DNA of 64,000 nt, from NCBI GenBank assembly GCA_020744225.1, contig JAGMWG010000013.1, forward strand, positions 124,001 through 188,000. The letters run 5' to 3'. Positions 43,690-53,687 of the stretch are shown here, one piece after another; the first letter of the stretch is position 1; each line of letters starts with the position of its first letter. Source of the stretch: Paraphoma chrysanthemicola (Eukaryota; Ascomycota; Dothideomycetes; Pleosporales; Phaeosphaeriaceae). The position numbers were made by a program, and so were the translations under genes. The notes under the pieces are model-generated. The model worked only from the letters and a program-made list of their open reading frames with translations. It had not been told where the DNA came from and searched no databases.

Positions 43690-45117
43690 ATGAAGCATTC
43701 AACCAATACTGGGCGACTTTACGTCGTGGGTCTTGCTCATAAATATCCGCCTTACTCATATAACGCGGATGACTTCGACAACCTCATTCACAGACTTTAT
43801 CCTCAGCATGCTACATCGATAGGGTCTGTCAACTCTCCTCACCTTCTGGCGCAATGTTTTCTGACGAGTTCGCTCATACAGACTGCAAAAGTTAATGCAA
43901 GTCAACCGCCGCACCGGTATCAACTCCCGTCGCATCGCCTTCGATACATCAAATTGGACCAAAGACGATGCTGATCCCCCATCCATCGACGAACTTTCCC
44001 AATCCTATCGAAAGGTCGGCGTCGATCTTGCTGCCGCTGCATGTCTCGATGCTATCCATGAAGCATGCATCCAGGCAAAGGACATAACGCATGTCGTCGC
44101 AGTCACATGCACTGATCAGGGGAACCCGGGATATGATCTTCATGTGTGTCAGAAGCTCGGCGTTCGGCCTAATGTTCAACGAACATTACTCCACGGTGTC
44201 GGTTGTGCTGGCGGCCTGTCAGCATTACGCGCCGGTGCTACCATTGCGGGGGCGGAGTCTCAGAAAGGCAGACCAGCTCGTGTCCTGGTATTGGCTTGCG
44301 AAATATGCACATTGTTTTGGAGAGCAGAATTGCTAGCTGCAAGTCTTGATGACGATGTACATATCGCCCCAGCATTGTTCTCCGACGGTGCAGCTGCAGT
44401 GGTGCTTTGCAACGATCTTGCATTAGAGAAGCAGCAGAGTCCAATCTTCGAGCTGCTAGAATGCGGTAGCATGTCAGTACCCGAAACAAGGGATTATATG
44501 TCTTACATGATCAAGAATAACGGTATGTCGCGTTAGCTTTGCGAAGACATGTATGCTACTTATACGGAGCTGATCTTCTAGTAGGCCTAATTGCAACTCT
44601 GACCAAAGATGTCCCAAGAACAGCAGTCGGTTCCATCATACCAATGCTTGATAGTCTTTGCGATGCCGCTCGTACTCCTCGCCAATGCGATCCATGGGTC
44701 GAGCTCGAACCCACCAAGTTCGATTGGGCAATACACCCAGGGGGTGCAGCTATTCTGAAAGGCGCACAACAAGCCCTTCATCTCAGCGACGACCACATAC
44801 GCGCTTCACTTGATGTGTATCGCGACTATGGGAACGCTTCAAGTGCGACAGTACTCATAGTGCTTGACAAGCTGCGGCATATGGGCAAGGGTCGCGATTA
44901 CATCGTCTCCACGAGCTTCGGTCCGGGAATGATCATCGAGATGTGCATCTTGAAACGATGTCGCAGCGAAGAGGACTCGCCTCGGACTGCACTGGACCTG
45001 GGATGGAAGCTACATCCATGGCTGTGGATGCATTCTAGGATGATGCGGCTCATGAGGGATATCAAGGGAACACATCAAATTGCCGAAAAGAAACATAATA
45101 CTAGCTTGGTGCTATAG
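43690..45117 (+). CDS. Type III polyketide synthase (chalcone/stilbene synthase superfamily)
   Basis: Exons 43690-43823, 43882-44522 and 44582-45117 join in phase to 436 aa. Type III enzymes are homodimers that extend a CoA-bound starter with malonyl-CoA in a single active site; fungal ones make pyrones, resorcinols or alkylresorcylic acids. The catalytic triad is complete: Cys153 in 'LLHGVGCAGGLSALR', His310 in 'WAIHPGG' and Asn343 in 'YGNASSATV'. The His-to-Asn spacing of 33 equals that of plant chalcone synthase. The C-terminal loop 'STSFGPGMIIEMCIL' matches the family GFGPG motif. No tailoring enzyme or cluster regulator lies next to it; the neighbours are an orphan (-) and an empty gap. 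The product cannot be inferred. Confidence 0.92.
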
Positions 45118-45250
45118 ACGGCCAGAATAGAAAAGTTTTTGGTTGTTACGTTATTGACTAATGGTGGTCTTGACGGAAGTAGATGCAAATTTCGGTGCAG
45201 GCTTGTTGGTTTCGATCTCTCATCGATTCGTCTCGCGATACTTGTCATAC

Positions 45251-46777
45251 TCATCTGATGACGATATCCCACTCATTGAAGTCTTCCACGGCGCGCTTTT
45301 GCAACCACTCTTCCCACCCTGGGATTCTGCCACAAGCAAAAGCGTCGTCCTTCCAAGCATTATTCCACGCCATTATGTCCTTCGCCAAGAACTTCTGGAC
45401 ATGTCCAGGCACGTCTACAATACCTTCATCCCGCGCTTGATCCTTCAACTGCGTCAAAATATCGCACAACAAATTGTAAAAGTCCACTGGTCCTCGTCCT
45501 GAGCCTCCGAAGACGCCCCTTTTGAACGTCAAATTATCCTTGACCCCGCCTCCATACACGTCCACATATCTCTTCATCAACAAACACGTCTCGTCGATAC
45601 GTGCCAGCGTATCATCATTCCCCATTGCAACAATCACGCCTTCTTCGCTCGACTCCGCGATCTCCAATAGCTTCTTCTCGAACGTCGACTTTATAGACCG
45701 GTTGTTCTGATAGTATGTGGCGCCTTCACCCTTTTCGAAGAAGCCGCGACCAAGCCACCCGACCGCCCGGCACTGCAGACGCCTCTGCAAGGCGAAGAAA
45801 TAGTGCGATAGCAGGCCCACATCGTTGACGCTCAATATCTGCGATTGCAACCATGATTGACCGTATATCACATCATCCCCGAGCTTCTTGATGCGCTTCC
45901 GCAGATCGACCTCAGGCTTCCAGTATTGGTAATAGTGGTATATGTGGCGTTGCTGGCAGCGGAAATGTTTTCGTGATACGATGATGACGTTCTGCTCTCG
46001 CGGAGCCACTGGGTAGTGTGTTCTATCTCTGTTGTCGAAGAGAACTCGAAAGTGTTCTGGTGGCTCAATACCTGCTTCTTCGAACATCCACTGGGGAATT
46101 TTGAGGCACCTGTTGTCCGGCTTGCAGCGTCGCACTCGCATCAACAGAGGAACGAGTTCAGAGTAAGACGTGGCGAGCGGAACTTCGATATCCACTCTCG
46201 AGGCTGATGCTTGTATCTTCTTTCCAAGGTTGACAGGGCTGACGAAAGCGGATTGATTTTCTGGTAGTCGCTGGTAGGGATCGATCCACATGGACGCCGA
46301 GGGCAGTAAATGGCCGACTTCTAGCACGAGCTGTTTAGCAGCCTCCATTCGTCCCTCGGTGACGAAGGCTGAGATTACTACTGCGGCCGCTTGTTCCAGG
46401 TCGAGCCTTGTTCGCGAAGTTGTGAATCTCTTCAGATCGCCCAGTGTGACATTGTTCGTGATTGCCGCCAGATTTCCAGCGAATTGCAACAATACCGGAT
46501 CACATACTTCGCTTTTGATCCTTGACTTCGATGATCCGATGTACTCCACTGCGAATTTTTCGCAATCTCCACTTCCGCATAATGAAGCACTGCCACCTAG
46601 AGAGTTTCTCGCAATGCTCGTATCCGCGACCTCATCCTCGTATGCGCGATACCCCGGGGCTCCACCATCCATAATCATCCCGCACCAGGTCTGAAGGGTA
46701 TGGGGAAGCTGTATATCGCCTTGCGGCTTCTCCGAGCCGGCATCAGCTTGCGAATTCCATGAGGGCGAATTCTCCAT
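45251..46777 (-). CDS. Hypothetical protein (508 aa)
   Basis: One frame from ATG 46777 codes 508 aa. The composition is that of a soluble protein throughout. The first ~60 residues are disordered; after that come mixed helices and strands: 'RTRLDLEQAAAVVISAFVTE', 'FRVLFDNRDRTHYPVAPREQ', 'CQQRHIYHYYQYWKPEVDLR', 'CRAVGWLGRGFFEKGEGATY' and 'RIPGWEEWLQKRAVEDFNEW'. I do not recognise the family. It is convergent with the polyketide synthase, with only 133 nt between the stop codons, so a shared 3' region is likely. There is no sign of a shared function. Confidence 0.7.
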   Translation of the reverse strand: MENSPSWNSQADAGSEKPQGDIQLPHTLQTWCGMIMDGGAPGYRAYEDEVADTSIARNSLGGSASLCGSGDCEKFAVEYIGSSKSRIKSEVCDPVLLQFAGNLAAITNNVTLGDLKRFTTSRTRLDLEQAAAVVISAFVTEGRMEAAKQLVLEVGHLLPSASMWIDPYQRLPENQSAFVSPVNLGKKIQASASRVDIEVPLATSYSELVPLLMRVRRCKPDNRCLKIPQWMFEEAGIEPPEHFRVLFDNRDRTHYPVAPREQNVIIVSRKHFRCQQRHIYHYYQYWKPEVDLRKRIKKLGDDVIYGQSWLQSQILSVNDVGLLSHYFFALQRRLQCRAVGWLGRGFFEKGEGATYYQNNRSIKSTFEKKLLEIAESSEEGVIVAMGNDDTLARIDETCLLMKRYVDVYGGGVKDNLTFKRGVFGGSGRGPVDFYNLLCDILTQLKDQARDEGIVDVPGHVQKFLAKDIMAWNNAWKDDAFACGRIPGWEEWLQKRAVEDFNEWDIVIR

Positions 46778-47281
46778 CGTGGTTGAGTGTTGCGGACTAA
46801 TAAGAATGATGCCATTTTTGCCTTATATGTAGCATATCCGCAGGCAGGCATCAGTTCTGGTGCAGTTGAGTCACGGGAGTCGCGCCCTTTGTGTTTGCAT
46901 GTGATTTGGTTGCTTGGGTCAGTGGCGGTATCAGCCTTAGCCGTACTGTCCCAATTAAGCTTAGCGCCAAAGTCAATTGAGCAGCGACCTCCCGCCCTTC
47001 CGCGAAGGATGCGATCTTCAGGGCCTTTTCTTCTGCCAGCGAAGCGCCCGAGTTGTAAGAGGAAATGCCAATCACCAGTAACGGCATCCCGATACTGTTA
47101 TTCGGCCGTACCGTGAGCCTCGTCAGGCTTGGGCCGATGGAAGGAGGGCGGGGAGGTCAGCTCAGGCAGCAGTAATTCGACCAAGTCACGACTTCTTCAT
47201 TTTCATCGCTACGCCCTTGATATCACCCAATTCAAGCTTCAGGCCCCCAAGATACGAAATCACTGGCCACTTGCCATCGCG
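46778..47281. other. Divergent intergenic region
   Basis: The 504-nt gap between the starts of the 508-aa gene (-) and the F-box gene (+). It should hold both promoters. No motif stands out. Confidence 0.4.
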
Positions 47282-48346
47282 ATGCCGCCAAATCGAATAT
47301 CCGCCGCCTTACGCTCACTGAAGCCTTTCAGAAAAAATGAGCAGGCTGAATCTATCCCAGCGAACCATGACCTTGACAGTACCAAGGACGATTTTAGCAG
47401 GCGCTCCTTATCGAGAACATCTGGCATCAAATCTGGAGAATCACAGTACATCTTCGGCTTGGAGCTCCTGGCGAACAACGATTCTGCCTCACCTACCTCT
47501 GGCACAGCGAATGTGTTGCGGAAAAAGCAAGCGCGCGATCCGGTCCTCCGACGTCCGCGCCGCAATGTGATCAAGGACTTGCCCACAGAAGTACTCCAAC
47601 AGATATTCTCGTATCTGGACCTTATGACTTTGCTCAAATGTCGCTGTGTGTGCAAAGTATGGGACAGCTGCGTTCCAGGCGATTCGCCTGAGCTACGAGA
47701 AGCTATGTTTCTGCCGGCAAACGCCATGTTCAAAGCCACCGAATGGCCACCACTATCCCTTTTCTTCGAGATATACACCGACGCCGAAACGGCCCGCCGC
47801 TCCACGGCCGTCCCACCGATCAAGATCGGCGCGATCGACAAAGTCGTTCTCTCACATGTATCGCGGACCTCGGTGGCTTTGAACCCTTTCATCTTGCAGA
47901 TTGATCGGTATCTTATCCCTGGCGTTCCGGAGCTACAGACGCAGCAATCAAGACATCGAAAGCCTGAAGAATTCTACTTTACCCACTTGAAGAACAAGGC
48001 TGGTGACTTTCTGCCGCCTGAGGATGTGGGATCGCTGGCGGACATGCTCGTCTCGATGCGGCCCGTCACTGAGCTTCACATACATTTTCGCTACATGGAC
48101 ACGGCGTTCAAGGAAATCGGGACGAGGCAGAATATGCGGCAGTGCATACTTTCCAACAAAGAGGGTGTCACGCTAGCGCATGTATTCAGGGTAGTTGAAA
48201 CGCAGATTATGGGCTTGCTGCGCGACGAGACGTTGCGCCAGATTGGAGAGATGCCAGTGTCTTCGCGAGAGACGAAGGATTTGCGTGAGAAGCTGCTTTA
48301 CACTGTTTGTCCGGTTAAAGGCAAGATGACGTTCTTGAGGCGTTAG
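47282..48346 (+). CDS. F-box protein
   Basis: A single frame from ATG 47282 codes 354 aa. The frame continues upstream without an ATG, so this start is chosen. A canonical F-box is at about residues 99-135: 'DLPTEVLQQIFSYLDLMTLL' followed by 'KCRCVCKVWDSCV'. The N-terminal 95 residues are basic and disordered. The C-terminal part is mixed alpha/beta with no LRR, WD or Kelch repeats ('ADMLVSMRPVTELHIHFRYM'). It probably recruits a substrate to an SCF ubiquitin ligase through Skp1; the substrate is unknown. Confidence 0.85.
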   Translation: MPPNRISAALRSLKPFRKNEQAESIPANHDLDSTKDDFSRRSLSRTSGIKSGESQYIFGLELLANNDSASPTSGTANVLRKKQARDPVLRRPRRNVIKDLPTEVLQQIFSYLDLMTLLKCRCVCKVWDSCVPGDSPELREAMFLPANAMFKATEWPPLSLFFEIYTDAETARRSTAVPPIKIGAIDKVVLSHVSRTSVALNPFILQIDRYLIPGVPELQTQQSRHRKPEEFYFTHLKNKAGDFLPPEDVGSLADMLVSMRPVTELHIHFRYMDTAFKEIGTRQNMRQCILSNKEGVTLAHVFRVVETQIMGLLRDETLRQIGEMPVSSRETKDLREKLLYTVCPVKGKMTFLRR

Positions 48347-48493
48347 CACAGCACATGGATACCTTTTCTTCAAGCTTTATCATAATTTCGCATCATACCT
48401 TCAATTTACTGACTACTTCTCTGACACTTCCTTCTTCGTCATACGCTTGAGCTCCTCAACAGCAGGCTTGAGATCCTCCAGCGTTTCTTTCAA

Positions 48494-48972
48494 CTAGATC
48501 TTTGCTGCGTCCGAATTTCTTGCAGCCTCTGTACCCTCCGCATTAAGCTCTTCACACAATCTGAATATTTGCTTGTGATATAGTCGGATCTTCCGCAATG
48601 CCCGTTCTTCCTCTCGATCTACCCTTTGCTTCGCCGCCACATCTTGCTGGAATGATGGTGGGTTGTTTAGGATATCGCGTTCCCAGTCGTTCAATTTCGC
48701 ATGTCTTTCCAAGACTGCCTCCGTACTCGCTTCCCAACCTCTTTGTTTCTCCTCCATATCGTACCAAGCCTTTCAATGTCCTTTGCCGGAACAGGAAGGT
48801 TTCGTGCAGATGCGATCTTTTCTTTGAAAAAATTGACCTTGCCTAGAACGATTTCCTCGACGAAGTGCGCTCTGGTAACTTTTCGATACTGCTTGACCAA
48901 TTCATGGAAAAAGGCGACGCGATCGCGAAGTGCTTGGACCTCGTCCTTTTTTAGTGGCACGTGAATAGGCAT
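48494..48972 (-). CDS. Small coiled-coil protein (142 aa)
   Basis: Exons 48972-48765 and 48714-48494 join in phase (50-nt intron, GTACGA donor) to code 142 aa. Without the intron the N- and C-terminal parts lie in different frames. The protein is highly charged and almost wholly helical: 'LRDRVAFFHELVKQYRKVTR', 'VEEIVLGKVNFFKEKI', then 'EEERALRKIRLYHKQIFRLC'. No family is recognised; a small structural or complex-subunit role is possible. The tail-to-tail neighbour is the F-box gene, only 147 nt away. Confidence 0.6.
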
Positions 48973-50557
48973 CGAGTCCGATGAGTGAGTTCGTCGTTTC
49001 GTGAGGACTACGGGTTAAGATGGCGCAGTATATGTGGCGGACTCTGCCCGATAAATATGTGAGCAAGCACGACGTTTGCTGCGTTCAAACTCGGAGCAGT
49101 CTCCCTTGCTACGATCAAGTCACGCTGCGGCAGTATCCAGCTCTCGCGGATACTAGCCCTAACGCAATAAGCATCACGACCGCAAAATCTAACGTACTCC
49201 ACATCACCTCACTCAATATATGGATTACACAGCACAACAGAATAACAGCAAACGTCCACTTGACTCTGTCCTAGTCGATCCTACCGTGTACACCCTATTT
49301 CAGACCCACCCAACAAAAAAAGTCCCAGGAAGCATTAGTCTCCCATACTTAATTACCGCTACACTATCGACCTCGACGCGCGCATCCTTCCTCAAATACA
49401 TCACCTCCCAACTAACCCCCAATTCCCTGAATAACAATCCATTCGCAACCCGTACAACCAGCCCCAATCCATCGTCCAACTATCTGCTGTCAAAAACCCT
49501 GTCCCATGCTATATTATTTTCACACGTCGCAAATCACCCTGCATAGTCTTTCCTGAACGCGCGTACGAATGTACGACTAAATCCTTCATGACACACTTAA
49601 CGACGCAATTAATTCCTTGCACACTCACTCACACCAATTATCTAAACCAATCCCAACTCTACACGAATCTCGCTCCAGGATTCATCTACAGTAATAACAT
49701 ACCACTCGAAGACTCCGGCTTTGGAACACATAGGTCTCGGTAGTGCTGTATTGATGGACCTGGATAATGCGGCGATATTCGGGAATGAGGTGGAGTGTTT
49801 GGTGGGGCATGAGAGGTAGAAATCAAGAGAGAGAGAGCTAGATGCAGACACAAATGCAAACGTATAGTGTGCATGGCTAGTATCCTGCCTTCCACCACTC
49901 ATCCTGTTCCCACAACTCGAAGACAGACTCACCCAACACCCCAAAATCTTCCCACACCCGTCGTGCTTATCATCCTTGGGTGCAAAATCGCACTAAGTGC
50001 CAAATCCTCTGCATATTCTGAGCCATTAGATCAACCAAAGCCATCATCAGCGATACGTTGGATAGGGCAGCCGGGACCGCTGTATCGTTCGAGAAAGCAG
50101 TACCCATTCTTGTCGTTGGTGAAGGTGTAGTCGCTGATCATGGCGGCGTTGCGCTGGGGACGGTGAGTTAATTGATTGGGATGGTTGAAGTGGACATATT
50201 GGTGGTTGTGGGACGGTTAAGGCATCGTGAGTGAAGGGTAGAGTTGAGTTAGTGCCAGACCGTGATGGGACGCTGAAAAGGCTGAGGAGAGGGGCGTATG
50301 CTATTTTTAGAGTAGAGATTGCAGCTCGAGTAATGACTAGAAGCGAGACTGGAGAACTCTATCAAACACTTCGCGAGCGTATATGCAAGAAGCAACACGA
50401 AAGTCACAAAAGATATGCTTAAAAATACGTAATATGTACAGATGCACCATGCATGTCCAAAGACCATAGCAAACTCCATATATGCCTGAGCCGAACCTGT
50501 ACGCCCTGAAAATGCAATGTCATGATGCATGTGACGAAACAACATCGGACATCTTCG
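48973..50557. other. Intergenic; an unresolved small minus-strand gene may lie at about 49640-50200
   Basis: Most of this 1.6-kb stretch shows only short frames, including a 108-codon plus-strand frame at 49220 with no domain. On the minus strand, short pieces with codon-like character ('MISDYTFTNDKNGYCFLERY' near 50140-50080, and a Cys-containing piece near 49980-49920) have plausible splice sites around them. I could not join them convincingly. A small secreted or Cys-rich protein is possible. Confidence 0.3.
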
Positions 50558-53020
50558 CTATCGGAGCATATAGCTCAAATCCGGAAGACCACTCAGAATC
50601 TGCTCGATGATCTGGTCTTCCTCTGCTTTTCGTCGCTGTGCGATGTTTGTGGCGCCAGTCAGGGGCTGCACCGGTGGCGGAGTGATTTTCCGAGGCGGTG
50701 ATCGGCTAAAGGTTCTTGTTGAGGAAGCAACACTGATTGATCTTCGAGGACTATCGAGAGTGCTAGGTCGATCCGATGGCTCCTTCTTAGACCGAGGCGG
50801 TGCAGCTGGCGCTGCCGATTCGAAAAACGAAAAGTCCGCATCGGCCCATGCATCAACATTTGACTGTGCTGCAGCGGTGACCTGAAGTGGTGGAGTCGAG
50901 GGCCGGGCGGGCGCAACAACCGCAGGCTCTACTGGCAAAGGCGGCGTGCTGACTCTTGACGTCTCCTTCTCAGGCGTCTGAATGCCAGGACTAGACCACA
51001 AGTCTTCTAGAGTGCTAGACTTCGCTACTTCTATGGATGCGGGTGCTGGTGCGGGTTCCGGCTCGATTGACGTTGAAGGCTTCTCGATCTTCTTGATAGT
51101 ACTGCTAGACGATCTGCTCACAGGTTTTAGAATCCCTGGGCCAATCGGACCTTGCTCAACACTCATAGGAACAAAGCTGTTTGCCTTGAACAACGCCGAC
51201 GTCGGCGATATCGCGCTCCGAAGTCGCACTATGGGAGCTGCGTGCATGGTGTCTGGCGACTGATCTTGGCCAGTGGTGCTCCTTGTAGATTTCGGTGTAG
51301 TTGCCGACGTTGAGAGCGTGTCTTTCTGCGATGTGGGCACGGATGGTGGCTCCGTTGTGGTGGGTGTTGATACTGTCGGAGTCGATACCATTTCACCCCA
51401 CTCATCGTCATCGTCAACAGGCGCATCAACCGGATCACTCTTCGGCGCTGGAGTTGAGTCGAGAGCATCAAGCGCACTCCATGTTTCGAGCGAGGCTGGT
51501 ACTGTACTTGTGTTCGTGATGGGAGGTGAGACTAAACTTGGTGCGATCGGCGTTTCAACATTAGTGGTCAGCGTTCGTGCGTGTTTCGCTGCATTTGGCT
51601 GGCGCGGCGTGAGATCCACCGACACAGCGCGTCCCTCCTGCCTCTGAACTTTTGTGACAGCTGGATGTCTTGGTGCGATTGGCGAAGATGTGGAACGGAT
51701 GCCAGGGCTATCCTGGTGCCATGGATTGGTAGTCGCAGTCGGGGAACTCCAATTGAACGCTACTGTGGCGGTCGTTGAAAGAGCCGGCGCATTGGATTCC
51801 TTTTGCGCAGTCGCACTCGCGATTGATACTGACGATCTCTGCCGGGCATGCATAGCGTTCAGCTCTGACTCTGTAGGTGCAGGCGTGTCCCAATAAAAGG
51901 ACGCCCTCGCGCCCGGGCCGGTCCCAGATATGCGATCCTCTCGTGCCCATCGGCCGACAATGTTGTTGACCTCCGTGCGGATGCTTGAGGACGCCCAGTT
52001 GACGCGCACATAACTGTCGTCGTCGTTCCCGTTGTTGTACTCCCTCATGGTCTGCTTGCGCGTGAGCCTGTACCATGCCTTGCGGGCCGAGATGGAGAAT
52101 ATGGGATCTTCGGGTGCCTCAACTAGCTCGGTATTCTCCTTCGACGTTGGGAAGAGCTGTCCCATGAGATCTGCGTCGACTTCAAATCGCTCCACGCCAG
52201 TGGTAACTATTCCAGATATAGCTTTGGCGTCGCTCGTGGACGAAGGGGATGATTGGGTAGAAGTGCTAGCCGCATCGTCGTCTGCTGTATCGACCTGCTC
52301 ATTTACTTCATCTTTGGGATCGTCTTCGATGCGTGGATCGCTGTCGGCCGTCCGACTGCTGCTCAGCACCGCCTCGCCAGCAACTTGCCCCACCACGCTT
52401 CCTTCCCTGCTTTTATCTGACACTTCAGTAGGCTCCACGTTGACAGGTCTCTTGTCCGCGCCTTCCTCCTCGTATGAGGTTCTCGGTGACTCTGTGGGAA
52501 CATCGTTGTGGCTAGTTTCGGACGGCGACGTCGAAGCGCGCGTAGATGTATCGTCATCGGTTTGTACTGGCACTGGGGGCTCGTTCGCTATGGGTTCGGA
52601 TATCTCGTTCGCCTGTACAGTTGTAGAGGTGTCTGATGATTCAGAGAGTACTGGCTCATCGTCATTGGCCCCGTCCATGTCTAATCCCGCCCAATCGCTG
52701 GTGTCATGGGCTGCATGGTCGTTCGAGCCAGCCTCTAGATCCCACTTTGCCCCATTCGCGTCCTGCAACAGGTCGTGAGGCGTAGGAATATCGTTTATGG
52801 TGGTCTCGGTCTGTGTCGCGTCTGCTCCTTCCTCCGCCGGAGCCGACGACCAGTCGCCAAAACCCTCATCGTCATTGCCCCAGCCCGCATCATCAAGGAA
52901 TCCGTTAAAGAGTGCAGGCGCAGGTGTAAATGCTGGAGGCAGAGGTGAGGTCACCTCGCTCTTCGTCGGTGATTTAGTGGTGTCGGCATTGTCGGCCCAC
53001 GGGTCGCCCCAATTGTCCAT
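50558..53020 (-). CDS. Conserved disordered fungal protein with Trp/acidic motifs (820 aa)
   Basis: A single frame from ATG 53020 codes 820 aa. The N-terminus is a string of short Trp/Phe/Asp motifs ('MDNWGDPWADNAD', 'DDAGWGNDDEGFGDWSS'), and the C-terminus ends with a conserved-looking helix ('AEEDQIIEQILSGLPDLSYM'). Between them are ~650 residues rich in Ser, Thr, Pro and Ala. A small ordered segment near residue 300 ('SARKAWYRLTRKQTMREYNN') has Trp, Tyr and Arg residues. Acidic W/F motifs of this kind bind clathrin-adaptor ear domains, so a trafficking role is possible, but this is only a guess from motif style. The opposite strand shows long open frames only because of the Ser/Thr codon bias. 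Confidence 0.75.
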   Translation of the reverse strand: MDNWGDPWADNADTTKSPTKSEVTSPLPPAFTPAPALFNGFLDDAGWGNDDEGFGDWSSAPAEEGADATQTETTINDIPTPHDLLQDANGAKWDLEAGSNDHAAHDTSDWAGLDMDGANDDEPVLSESSDTSTTVQANEISEPIANEPPVPVQTDDDTSTRASTSPSETSHNDVPTESPRTSYEEEGADKRPVNVEPTEVSDKSREGSVVGQVAGEAVLSSSRTADSDPRIEDDPKDEVNEQVDTADDDAASTSTQSSPSSTSDAKAISGIVTTGVERFEVDADLMGQLFPTSKENTELVEAPEDPIFSISARKAWYRLTRKQTMREYNNGNDDDSYVRVNWASSSIRTEVNNIVGRWAREDRISGTGPGARASFYWDTPAPTESELNAMHARQRSSVSIASATAQKESNAPALSTTATVAFNWSSPTATTNPWHQDSPGIRSTSSPIAPRHPAVTKVQRQEGRAVSVDLTPRQPNAAKHARTLTTNVETPIAPSLVSPPITNTSTVPASLETWSALDALDSTPAPKSDPVDAPVDDDDEWGEMVSTPTVSTPTTTEPPSVPTSQKDTLSTSATTPKSTRSTTGQDQSPDTMHAAPIVRLRSAISPTSALFKANSFVPMSVEQGPIGPGILKPVSRSSSSTIKKIEKPSTSIEPEPAPAPASIEVAKSSTLEDLWSSPGIQTPEKETSRVSTPPLPVEPAVVAPARPSTPPLQVTAAAQSNVDAWADADFSFFESAAPAAPPRSKKEPSDRPSTLDSPRRSISVASSTRTFSRSPPRKITPPPVQPLTGATNIAQRRKAEEDQIIEQILSGLPDLSYMLR

Positions 53021-53687
53021 TGTCGCGCCCTAGTAGGCTTCATAGTGATCCGATGTGCCGCAGGAGCATCCCTGTGTCGGGAAGTCGCGTTCGAGAGGAG
53101 AGCGAAGGTTGATTGGCGTTGTCTGGGAGTGCGGTGCTCAAAGCCAGGTTGCTTGAAGCCTGCCGGTTCCTGCCAAGGCGGATGGCGCGGACCAATGACG
53201 ACCATAGCCGGACTTCACACCACCATTTATGCTTCACGTGCACGGACGAACAACTATTTTGGGACTACATCGCAGCATATTGGTTCCTTCTTCATTGCGT
53301 GACCAGCAAAACATTCTTAAACGTCACCTCTAAGAGCAGAATAACATGATTGGATACATTGACGGCTCTTACATCCGGTCACTTCCAAGGTTAGCTTGCT
53401 CAATATCTCTCCATGAACCCGGACATGGACATCTTGAACCGTGGATTTGCTACTAGAAAATAATATGAAATTACATAAGCTTTTGGCTCGCCATACAAGG
53501 ACTGGTCAGATAAAGACATGGTCGCCTATTACCTGACGCCAAATGCGAAGATACCAAAAACACGCCCAACGCCAAACTATTATGCATGAGCTTGCGGACA
53601 CGGAAAATGCTCCTAGACCCCCGCGCTCGAAATGTGTGAACTAACACCTCCATGCAATCAGAGCACCGAGCCAAAGTCTGCCCGACG
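53021..53687. other. Intergenic region
   Basis: The 667-nt gap between the start of the 820-aa gene and the 3' end of the MFS gene, both minus strand. It should hold the 820-aa gene promoter. No other feature was seen. Confidence 0.4.

Noticed and set aside
48714..48765. A frameshift mutation in the small coiled-coil gene
   Set aside because: A 50-nt intron with GT-AG ends restores the frame without assuming damage.
52032..52778. A 248-codon plus-strand open frame
   Set aside because: It is antisense to the 820-aa gene and Ser/Val-rich only because the coding strand is rich in Ser, Thr and Asp codons. No start context or domain.
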